From: Oscillospiraceae bacterium
Lineage (GTDB): Bacteria; Bacillota; Clostridia; Oscillospirales; Ruminococcaceae
DNA length: 12,186 nt
Direction of reading: 5' to 3'
NCBI GenBank assembly: GCA_017848155.1
Contig: JAGAKC010000444.1
Location: forward strand, 1-12,186
Below, in pieces: positions 1 to 6,615 of this stretch. Numbering within the stretch: the stretch's first letter is position 1; each line of letters opens with the position of its first letter. Below the pieces are notes generated by a model. The model did no database searches. It was not told the DNA's origin and was given only the letters and a program-made list of their open reading frames with translations. The position numbers and the translations under genes were made by a program.

Positions 1-852
1 ATAGCCGAGGCTATGAATATCCCTATGAGGTGCTTTGAGTATTATGCGGCAGTACATCTCAAGGAGGGGCAGCCGCATATTCACTTTATGTATTGGAACA
101 CCGAGCAGAGGATAGCTATTAACAAGGTCGATCCTCTGAAATGTGACGATATACGTATTGCCGCAATAAAAAGCACATACAAGGAGTATTTCACCGAGCT
201 GCACAATGAGGAGGACAGACTTATTGCAAAGTTGCGACAGGGATTTGTAGATGAACTTAGGTGCAACAACACGATGTTGTTGCGGTCAGAGCCAAAGCGC
301 TGCACGGACGCAGCGCAATCTAGCTCTGACTGCGACACCGTGTCGCATCTGTTAGCAGACATTTTCGCAAATCTCCCTAAAAAAGGCCGCCTTGCTTATG
401 GATATATGCCGATGGAGGTTAAGCAGCAGCTTGACGAGCTTACGGATTACATCATACAGAACAGCAGCGAGCTTTACTCGACATATTACGAGATAATGGA
501 TAACAGGCAGCTCTACAACGAGGCTCTGCACAGCTCCGATACAAGCTACGGTCGATTGAAAGCAGCTAGCTTTCAGAATAGGCTGGACGATGATATAAAG
601 CGTAGTATGGGAAATGCGATACTGAAAGTTCTTGCAGGCGAGATGAAATCCGAGTACGGACAGCAACCTCATCAGCCGATAGATCAGCTGTTACTGGAGG
701 CTCTGTCGATCTTAAGAAACGCCCTGAACGACAGCGAGAGCAGACTATCCGCTATTGGCAGAATAATATTCGGCAAAGGCGATTTGAGCAAGGAGGCTCT
801 CCGAGATCTGATTTATGAACAGCAAGACAGAGAAAATACATCAGGAATGTGA
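1..852 (+). CDS. MobL/MobP3-type relaxase, C-terminal part (5' end outside window)
   Basis: The reading frame is open from base 1, so the true start lies outside the window; the ATG at 13 is internal. Relaxases of this type nick the transfer origin of mobilisable elements and lead the strand into the conjugation channel. The visible part (283 residues) has the metal-binding histidine motif near its left edge: His19, then PHIH with His26 and His28, then Asn33. This matches the H-x6-H-x-H arrangement of MOB relaxases. The catalytic-Tyr N-terminus is not visible. After about residue 80 comes a Cys/Ser-rich linker (about 85-115) encoded by a cluster of inverted repeats. A long helical, charged C-terminal region follows. 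The gene ends in TGA, followed by a strong hairpin. Assignment to MobL rather than another MOB-P group is from motif memory. No partner mobilisation gene is visible, so it may be the edge of an integrated element. Confidence 0.8.
   Translation: MAEAMNIPMRCFEYYAAVHLKEGQPHIHFMYWNTEQRIAINKVDPLKCDDIRIAAIKSTYKEYFTELHNEEDRLIAKLRQGFVDELRCNNTMLLRSEPKRCTDAAQSSSDCDTVSHLLADIFANLPKKGRLAYGYMPMEVKQQLDELTDYIIQNSSELYSTYYEIMDNRQLYNEALHSSDTSYGRLKAASFQNRLDDDIKRSMGNAILKVLAGEMKSEYGQQPHQPIDQLLLEALSILRNALNDSESRLSAIGRIIFGKGDLSKEALRDLIYEQQDRENTSGM
263..330. repeat. Two adjacent inverted repeats inside the relaxase linker
   Basis: The first is a perfect 8-bp stem, GCAACAAC (263-270) with GTTGTTGC (276-283), around a 5-nt loop. 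The second is nested: outer arms GTCAGAGC (285-292) and GCTCTGAC (323-330) enclose inner arms GCGCTGC (297-303) and GCAGCGC (310-316). All arms are exact. They abut each other and the palindrome at 331-347. The encoded peptide lies between the relaxase domain and the helical C-terminus and looks unlike its surroundings. An in-frame palindromic insert would explain this, but that is inference. Confidence 0.7.
331..347. repeat. 17-bp palindrome TGCGACAC-C-GTGTCGCA within the relaxase gene
   Basis: Perfect 8-bp arms flank a single central base. It encodes Cys-Asp-Thr-Val-Ser-His in the relaxase frame. The same 17-mer, with G at the centre, forms the core of the hairpin at 868-894, only about 530 bp downstream. 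I found no other copy in the window. The shared core suggests a family of short palindromic elements or a protein-binding site. Confidence 0.75.
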
Positions 853-867
853 TTGATGAAAAGAAAT

Positions 868-894
868 ATAGGTGCGACACGGTGTCGCACCTAT
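868..894. terminator. Perfect 13-bp inverted repeat, probable bidirectional terminator
   Basis: ATAGGTGCGACAC (868-880) and GTGTCGCACCTAT (882-894) are exact reverse complements around one G. The element lies between the convergent ends of the relaxase and the sensor kinase. On the minus strand the stem is followed by TATTTCTTTT, a fair U-tract; on the plus strand only by TATTATTATA. A terminator role fits the position, but the core is shared with the palindrome inside the relaxase gene, so it may instead be a copy of a repeated element. Confidence 0.55.
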
Positions 895-983
895 TATTAT
901 AGAGATATCATTTTTACGAAATTTATATAATTATCATTTTGCTAAAATCTTAAACACAGAAAAACTTCAGCAGTCGCTCACCC

Positions 984-2276
984 TCACATCTTCATCAGCG
1001 CATTTGCAGTGAACCATGCTCCGTTCACTGAATAGCGATAAACTCCGCCGTTTCGCTCACATATCTCCCTGATTATCTCCATACCTAGTCCGTGGCTGTC
1101 GTTGTCCGATTTGTTGGTCTTTAGTCTGCCAGTATTTTCGCGCCTTACCTCATAATATGTGTTTTTGACTATGACAGACAGATAGTTCTTGTAGGTGAAT
1201 ATCCTTATCTCTATCTGTGGATCTGATGACCTTGCCGTAGCTTCAAGAGCGTTGTCAAGCAGATTTGAGATGACCGAGGAGATGTCCGACAGCTCAATTC
1301 TGACCTCGGGAAGAAGTTCCAGCGAATAATCGAACCTTATCTTTCGCATTTCGCTGACTGCCGCCTTGTAGGTGATTATCGAATCAATAAGGCTGTTGCC
1401 CGTAGTCTGGTTAAGTGAAGGCTGAAGCTTATCCGCACTGTCGCTAATCTCCTGAAGAAGCTCCCTTGCCTTGTCGGAGTCACCCTTGTCAATAAGCGTT
1501 GCCGCACTCACAAGATGGTTTTTGATGTCATGTCGTATCTTTTTGAGGCGCATAGTAGTCTGATACTGCACCTCCAGCTGCTCCTTTATAGCGTAGTAAT
1601 CCGAGCGCAGTGCGTACATCTGCTTTTCTCTTTGGTAGGCATTGCATATCTCCACGAAGAAATTTACCACCATAATGCTCATTATGAGGAAAGCAACAGC
1701 GAGCAGCGTTGCAATTGCGGAGTGCTCCCATGTGTTTCCGTCAAGCGGAAACGCCGACACATATACTACTGCCACCAGCTGAAAGACCGTCAGTATAAAC
1801 GAATAATGCTGCCACACTTCCTTTATTGTTTCAAGCCGCTGCTCTGTAAACAGGCGGTAGATAAGCAGCAGTATCACTGCCGCAAGCCCGCAGCCACAAA
1901 GGTCTATCACCAGATGATTGAATATGCTGTCACGATACGAGCCGCCGAAGTCCTCTCCCATCACCATCATAGACAAGCTCTTGACGATTATTTCGCTCAC
2001 CAAAAGCACATAATGCACCGTTACAGAAAGAGCGTAGTTTCTGTAAAGATGACCATTATACATCCACAGGCATATCATAGTGAGCACAGCCATACATACC
2101 AGCTGCTCTAATGGAAAGTATCCAATAAACGAAGTCGCAAATGACGCACCTGCGTATGCAGCCATACCGAATACGATATTCAGCTTGCTGTGTGCTTTAC
2201 GCTCAGACAGACGGTCTAAAAATATCATTCCGATAACAGCATTCACGATATGCACCAGTATATCTGCAACTATCAT
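984..2276 (-). CDS. AgrC-like sensor histidine kinase (GHKL ATPase)
   Basis: A 430-residue membrane kinase of the AgrC/ComD class (HPK10-like). Residues 1-207 hold about six or seven hydrophobic segments (roughly 4-20, 35-52, 57-74, 82-105, 120-141, 157-176, 185-207), the usual multi-pass sensor. A linker helix leads to the phospho-acceptor motif RHDIKNH, with His249 the likely phosphorylated residue. The ATPase domain follows, with N-box NLLDNALEA (Asn338, Asn342) and G-box HGLGME (395-400). Length and layout match the family. The ATG overlaps the response-regulator stop as ATGA, so the two genes are co-transcribed and probably translationally coupled. In this family ligands are often secreted peptides, but no agrB- or agrD-like gene is seen here. 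By context the kinase most likely controls the divergent ABC-MutS operon. Confidence 0.93.
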   Translation of the reverse strand: MIVADILVHIVNAVIGMIFLDRLSERKAHSKLNIVFGMAAYAGASFATSFIGYFPLEQLVCMAVLTMICLWMYNGHLYRNYALSVTVHYVLLVSEIIVKSLSMMVMGEDFGGSYRDSIFNHLVIDLCGCGLAAVILLLIYRLFTEQRLETIKEVWQHYSFILTVFQLVAVVYVSAFPLDGNTWEHSAIATLLAVAFLIMSIMVVNFFVEICNAYQREKQMYALRSDYYAIKEQLEVQYQTTMRLKKIRHDIKNHLVSAATLIDKGDSDKARELLQEISDSADKLQPSLNQTTGNSLIDSIITYKAAVSEMRKIRFDYSLELLPEVRIELSDISSVISNLLDNALEATARSSDPQIEIRIFTYKNYLSVIVKNTYYEVRRENTGRLKTNKSDNDSHGLGMEIIREICERNGGVYRYSVNGAWFTANALMKM

Positions 2277-3013
2277 AAGCCTGCCCTCTCGGTCACATAT
2301 TCGCTGATCCTTGTCAGCAGTTCTTTTGCGCGTCTGCGGCTGAGTGGGAGCATCTCGCCGTTATCCAGTTCTATATCGGTGCTGTTGACGGACTTTATCT
2401 TGCTTATATTTACGACATATCCACGGCACACCTCGAAAAAACCTTTATCCGTGTATTCTTCTGCAAACGCGGATATTTTCTTTTCTGTCAGCTGATAGCT
2501 TTTGCTTCCCGTTTTGAGGTACACCGTTCTTCTTACACAGCAAAAGCAGAAGATATCGTCTATCGGTATCTTTACAACAGACTTCCCATTTTCGTTTGCT
2601 ACCTCGAGAAGGCTGCACTCAGGGCTGTATGCCTTATAGTCACCGATCACGCGGCTCAATTCGCTGAGCAGCTTGTTTTCGCTGCTGTCTTTTGGTATGA
2701 ATGCGTTTATGCGATACGGTATTGTGTTGAATACCTCTGTCCTGAACGAGGTTATGAACGCAAGGCAAAACCCCGAATCGATTATGCGCAGCTTTTCAGC
2801 GACCTGCTTGCCGTTTATCTGCGGCATATCTATATCAAGCAGCACGATGTCATACCTGCTACCTTGCTCAAACTCTGAGATAAGTAGGCTTCCGTCGGTG
2901 AACTCCTTTATCTCAGCGGTAACGCCCTGCGCTTTGACGGCTCTGTTCAGTATCGGTGTGATGACATTTTCTATGTAGACCTTATCGTCGTCGCATATTG
3001 CTATCCTTATCAT
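2273..3013 (-). CDS. LytTR-family response regulator (AgrA-like)
   Basis: A 246-residue regulator with a receiver domain (about 1-120) and a C-terminal LytTR DNA-binding domain (about 140-243). The receiver shows the acidic pocket Asp8/Asp9, phospho-acceptor Asp60 in DIVLLDIDMP, the conserved Thr88 and Lys108. The LytTR domain shows the typical CRGYVVNISKI strand and loop (196-206) and LPLSRRRAKEL (223-232). The start is the ATG at 3013, preceded by a GGGGG ribosome site (3020-3024). Upstream are a strong leftward promoter and a four-copy 21-bp direct-repeat array, the operator format known for LytTR regulators. It overlaps the kinase start by 4 bp. It very probably activates the divergent transporter operon and may activate itself. 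The target assignment is inference from the array and its position. Confidence 0.94.
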   Translation of the reverse strand: MIRIAICDDDKVYIENVITPILNRAVKAQGVTAEIKEFTDGSLLISEFEQGSRYDIVLLDIDMPQINGKQVAEKLRIIDSGFCLAFITSFRTEVFNTIPYRINAFIPKDSSENKLLSELSRVIGDYKAYSPECSLLEVANENGKSVVKIPIDDIFCFCCVRRTVYLKTGSKSYQLTEKKISAFAEEYTDKGFFEVCRGYVVNISKIKSVNSTDIELDNGEMLPLSRRRAKELLTRISEYVTERAGL

Positions 3014-3041
3014 AAGCGTCCCCCTTTATAATACTGATTTA

Positions 3042-3070
3042 AGTATATCACAATTGTGCGCTTCGGTCAA
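3042..3070 (-). promoter_or_regulatory. Leftward sigma-A promoter of the regulator-kinase operon
   Basis: Read on the minus strand: -35 TTGACC (3070-3065), a 17-bp spacer, and -10 TATACT (3047-3042). The start site would be near 3035, giving a short leader before the ATG at 3013. A degenerate extra half-site, GCGCTTCGGT (3058-3067), overlaps the -35 box but is out of phase with the main array. Confidence 0.8.
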
Positions 3071-3082
3071 TCTTAGAAAATT

Positions 3083-3155
3083 ACCGCTCGGTGCTGATTT
3101 TTGACCACTCGGTTTTGGCGGAGTGCCTTTCGGTGCCGCATTGCTGCCACTGGGT
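3083..3155. promoter_or_regulatory. Four-copy, 21-bp-phased operator array (probable LytTR binding sites)
   Basis: Four 10-bp units begin exactly 21 bp apart: ACCGCTCGGT (3083), ACCACTCGGT (3104), GCCTTTCGGT (3125) and GCCACTGGGT (3146). The shared form is RCCNNTSGGT. LytTR regulators such as AgrA, ComE and PlnC bind direct repeats of about 9 bp separated by about 12 bp, the same two-turn spacing. The array fills the space between the two divergent promoters, ending 12 bp from the leftward -35 box and 9 bp from the rightward one. Each unit also has weak dyad symmetry (RCC...GGT), which may allow reading in either direction. That the neighbouring regulator binds here is inference. Confidence 0.75.
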
Positions 3156-3164
3156 CAAAAGCGA

Positions 3165-3193
3165 TTGATTTTCACTGCTTCGGGTGATAGAAT
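3165..3193 (+). promoter_or_regulatory. Rightward promoter of the ABC-MutS operon
   Basis: -35 TTGATT (3165-3170), a 17-bp spacer and -10 TAGAAT (3188-3193). The -35 box lies 9 bp after the last operator unit, where an activator bound upstream would contact RNA polymerase. Both boxes deviate from consensus, which fits an activator-dependent promoter. The leader before the ATG at 3237 would be about 35-40 nt. Confidence 0.7.
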
Positions 3194-3236
3194 ACACCTT
3201 GATAGGAGTTGTCGGCAGAAAAAAGGAGCTCAGCTT

Positions 3237-5936
3237 ATGAAAACGATCGTCTGTATCACATTGAAATACTGGAAAAAACACCTGAAAAGTGCAGCAACGC
3301 TGCTGTTTTCGGGGGTGCTACTAACTGCCATTATTTTCACTGCACTGATGTCGCTGAGAGAGGAGTGCGTGCGGTTCTATGAGCGTGCTTTTGATAATAT
3401 GGGGCATTATGAGGTGCTTATCGCAAACTCTGATGACGAGCTTCTGGCGCAGGCTCTGGGCGGCAGAACGGATTGTGATTACGGCGTTATATATGTACTC
3501 GGCAAGCTCGGATATCGTGACAATCAATTCACCTACGGCACGATTTCGGACGAGCATGATCTGTGGCACACTCCGCTGAAAGAAGGAAGAATGCCCGTAA
3601 CAGCAAACGAGATCGCGGCTGTCCGTACCGTGCTCGACGCTTGCTACTGGGTAGGCGAATGCGGCGACACCATCACTCTTAATGGCACAGAATACACCGT
3701 TGTCGGAATTATCGATGAATATTACGGAAAGCACCGTGAAGGCTCGGAGCTTTGTGAGTACAACACCGATATAGTGGATGAAACAGAATATTATATCCCG
3801 CTCATATTTGTAGGGGATAGCAGTGCAGAGCCGCTTTACCGTATTGATCTTATCGGAGGGTTCTTTGATTTCTCAGATATAGGCAGAGGTTTATATGACA
3901 CTGATGATGACATTAGATATTTTGAAAGTGTTCTTGGTGATTACGATGATTATTTGTACGAACTTGTAGACCACAAAGGTCACTGGTTTGATGTAAATTG
4001 CGAGCAGAATGCCTGGTATACCGAAAGCAAGACGCGCTCCGTCAGCTTCCTTATGACGATCGTATGGCTTGGCGTGGGAGTATCGGTTTTATCAGTGTTT
4101 TCCGTGCTGAGAGGTATTTTCATAGAGCGGCGCGGCAGGATTTCAATTCTGAAAAGAATAGGCGTAAAAAAGCGGCTTATCACCGTAATGTACACATTTG
4201 AGTGTACCGCATTCGCTGTTCTCCAGACTATTATAGGAATAGCAGTAGGACTTGCGGCTTATGGCGGAATATATCTTGTAAAGACATCGCTCCTCGGCGA
4301 AAAGCCGTACAGCGCCTTTACCGAAATCGGGATAGTATATGAAAGAACACTCGATCCATTCCTGTATGCAGGACTGATTTCTGTTTCCGTTATTGTTGCG
4401 GCATATATCATCAACTTGCTGACCACGAATATATCCGCAAAAACTCCCCACAAAAGGAAAAAGCTACGCTCTCTATCCAAAGGCTTTAGAACTGCTATGC
4501 GTCAAAGCGGAATTACCGCAGTGCAGATAATATCGCTGACACTGATATGTTTTTCCGTAATAGTTGGATATATGTACTATACCGACAACGGAAAAGAACC
4601 GCTTATGTGGCTTACTTATAACAATATCTCCGAGGATTACAAGGCTAACGGCTTCAGCATGGAGAAAAATAATATTGAAGAATACTATTATTCCAACGCA
4701 ATGCAGATAAACAGCTTTGGCGAGGACAGGCGGGAAATAACAGAATATTTCCCTTTGATTGCAGAGGATTTTTCAAGAGGTTTTGGCGACGATATAGCGG
4801 CGGCACTCCCTGATACTGCACTTATCACAGGCAACAACGAGGGAACATTCGTGGCAAGCAGCGATAAGATCAGCGGACTTGCTCCGATCGATCTGTCGAA
4901 TGAAATAGTACGGGATACATTTATTGATTTAGCCGATGATGAGCACAAGAATTTCTTTGACGAGGGTAATCTCGGCTCTAAAAATATGTACCGTATACCG
5001 ACAAAACTAACAACTTCGAACGCTATAAACAGGCTTACCGAATATGTAACAGACGGCGAAATTAACCTTGAGGCTCTGAACAGCGGTGAAGAAATTCTGC
5101 TGATATATCAGTCAAGCGAGCCGCCGCTTGCAGTCGGAGATGCTGTTACTATTTACTCCGCCTTGGCTAACGAAAACGGCTACGGACTCGGTGAAGTTAA
5201 AACTGTCAATGTAAAAATTGGTGCGGTGATAAAGCTTCCTCCTGCACTCAGCAAGCTGGAAAAATACATATTAAAAAGCGGTTTCCACTGTAATTTCCTC
5301 ACCACAGCAACAGGCGCAAAATCTCTCGGACTATCGGGCGCGTATACGGAGGTGTATTCCTCTGAAAAGCTCGACGGCGGCATATTCCCTCTGTCGGCGG
5401 AAATGAGGGTCATATCTCTTTCTGAAGAAAAATGGAACACTTTTATCGATAGGGCTGCGAAATTTGCAGGGGTAGCACTGATCTTAGTGGTGATGTCACT
5501 GCTGGGATTTGCGGCGTACTTCAATGGAATAGGGCTGAAAATACGACAGAAGGCTTATGAGCTTTCTGTTTACAGGGCGCTCGGAATGTCGCTGCACGAG
5601 CTTCGCAGGCGCATATTCCTTGACAGCGTGAAAATACCCGTGATATCCTCTGCGGCGGCATATATCCTTGTAAAAACAACACAGCTGATTATGGAAAAAG
5701 GGTATGACAGGCTATGTGCCATTTATCAAGGTGAAATGGGTACGCCTGAGCTTCAGGATACGCTTCGCAACACTTTGTTTTTAGATAATGTAATGTGGCA
5801 GGTTAATGCGGAAATTCCAACGTTGATATTATTTGTGATCATTTGTATCGTTACATTTATTCTTACTGCGGCTGCACTGAAAAAATTCAGCGGAGATATC
5901 GCAGGCGACTTGAATATGGGGAGGACAAGACTATGA
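3237..5936 (+). CDS. ABC exporter permease with two FtsX domains (899 aa)
   Basis: The start is the ATG at 3237, preceded by AAGGAG (3223-3228). The frame is open back to 3123, but that stretch is the promoter and operator. Hydrophobic segments lie near 18-40, 268-293, 318-347, 374-396, 425-446, 740-764, 797-813 and 860-881. This gives two four-helix FtsX units, each with a large extracellular domain after its first helix (about 45-265 and 450-735). Each unit has the FtsX cytoplasmic motif: ISILKRIGVKKRLI (302-315) and ELSVYRALGMSLHEL (775-789). Two acidic stretches (about 221-238 and 562-576) may bind cations. The layout is that of the MacB/LolE-like ABC superfamily, which uses ATPase strokes to drive envelope work: export of peptides or lipids, or antimicrobial resistance. 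It overlaps the ATPase gene as ATGA. The substrate cannot be read from sequence. Confidence 0.9.
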   Translation: MKTIVCITLKYWKKHLKSAATLLFSGVLLTAIIFTALMSLREECVRFYERAFDNMGHYEVLIANSDDELLAQALGGRTDCDYGVIYVLGKLGYRDNQFTYGTISDEHDLWHTPLKEGRMPVTANEIAAVRTVLDACYWVGECGDTITLNGTEYTVVGIIDEYYGKHREGSELCEYNTDIVDETEYYIPLIFVGDSSAEPLYRIDLIGGFFDFSDIGRGLYDTDDDIRYFESVLGDYDDYLYELVDHKGHWFDVNCEQNAWYTESKTRSVSFLMTIVWLGVGVSVLSVFSVLRGIFIERRGRISILKRIGVKKRLITVMYTFECTAFAVLQTIIGIAVGLAAYGGIYLVKTSLLGEKPYSAFTEIGIVYERTLDPFLYAGLISVSVIVAAYIINLLTTNISAKTPHKRKKLRSLSKGFRTAMRQSGITAVQIISLTLICFSVIVGYMYYTDNGKEPLMWLTYNNISEDYKANGFSMEKNNIEEYYYSNAMQINSFGEDRREITEYFPLIAEDFSRGFGDDIAAALPDTALITGNNEGTFVASSDKISGLAPIDLSNEIVRDTFIDLADDEHKNFFDEGNLGSKNMYRIPTKLTTSNAINRLTEYVTDGEINLEALNSGEEILLIYQSSEPPLAVGDAVTIYSALANENGYGLGEVKTVNVKIGAVIKLPPALSKLEKYILKSGFHCNFLTTATGAKSLGLSGAYTEVYSSEKLDGGIFPLSAEMRVISLSEEKWNTFIDRAAKFAGVALILVVMSLLGFAAYFNGIGLKIRQKAYELSVYRALGMSLHELRRRIFLDSVKIPVISSAAAYILVKTTQLIMEKGYDRLCAIYQGEMGTPELQDTLRNTLFLDNVMWQVNAEIPTLILFVIICIVTFILTAAALKKFSGDIAGDLNMGRTRL

Positions 5937-6586
5937 TAACCGTCGAAAATCTGTGCAAGACGTACGGCAGCGGCGAGGGTGCGGTGAATGCGCTTCGCAA
6001 TGCTGATCTCACAATTAAGGACGGAGAGCTTGTCGCAATTGTCGGCAAAAGCGGCAGCGGAAAATCAACTCTTCTTAATCTGTTGGGCGGCCTTGACAGT
6101 GCTACCTCAGGCAAAGTAATATATAACGATGTTGATATTATGAAAATGAATGAGGCTTCGCTAGCCGATTTCAGACTTCGCAAAATAGGGTTTGTGTTCC
6201 AGTTTTACGACTTGCTCCCAGAGCTTACCACCGAGGAGAATATACTGCTCCCTGCGCAGCTTGCAAAAAATAAATCCGCTGATATATCAGCTTTAGCGGA
6301 GCGTTTGGGCTTGACTGACAGGCTAAAGCATTATCCCTCACAGCTTTCGGGCGGTCAGCAGCAGAGGGCGGCTATTGCCCGTGCGCTGATCAATAACCCT
6401 GATGTGCTGCTATGCGACGAGCCGACAGGAAACCTAGACCAAAAAACGGGGGACGATGTTATGGAGCTGTTGCTGCAGCTAAACAAAACCGAAAAGCGCA
6501 CCATAGTAATAGTAACTCACAACCCCGAAATTGCCGCCCGCTGCGAACGAACTATCGAAATTTCAGACGGCACGCTGATAAGCTGA
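5933..6586 (+). CDS. ABC transporter ATPase (MacB/LolD/BceA-like)
   Basis: A 217-residue complete nucleotide-binding subunit. Walker A GKSGSGKST is at 38-46, the Q-loop Gln at 90, the signature LSGGQQQR at 138-145, Walker B LLCDEP at 159-164 followed by TGNLD (165-169), and the H-loop His at 196. The LSGGQQQR and DEPTGNLD wording is characteristic of the MacB/LolD/FtsE-type family that pairs with FtsX-like permeases. The start is the ATG at 5933, which overlaps the permease stop by 4 bp and has GGGGAGG (5918-5924) in front. The frame is open further upstream, but that part is inside the permease gene. With the permease it should form a two-ATPase exporter. All catalytic residues look intact. 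Confidence 0.96.
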   Translation: MITVENLCKTYGSGEGAVNALRNADLTIKDGELVAIVGKSGSGKSTLLNLLGGLDSATSGKVIYNDVDIMKMNEASLADFRLRKIGFVFQFYDLLPELTTEENILLPAQLAKNKSADISALAERLGLTDRLKHYPSQLSGGQQQRAAIARALINNPDVLLCDEPTGNLDQKTGDDVMELLLQLNKTEKRTIVIVTHNPEIAARCERTIEISDGTLIS

Positions 6587-6615
6587 TAAAATGCAATTTC
6601 AAAAGGAGTATTCTT

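Noticed and set aside
1515..2111. 198-codon plus-strand frame opposite the sensor kinase
   Set aside because: It is antisense to a gene with full kinase motifs, is His/Cys/Tyr-rich in an unnatural way, and has no ribosome site of note.
3058..3067. Fifth copy of the operator unit (GCGCTTCGGT)
   Set aside because: It matches only in part and is 25 bp, not 21 bp, from the next unit; it overlaps the leftward -35 box and is noted there only.
3123..3236. Upstream extension of the permease frame
   Set aside because: It covers the operator units and promoter, and the ATG at 3237 has a strong AAGGAG and starts a normal membrane N-terminus.
6412..6615. Upstream extension of the MutS-like frame
   Set aside because: It lies inside the ATPase gene in another frame; the ATG at 6616 has AAAAGGAG.
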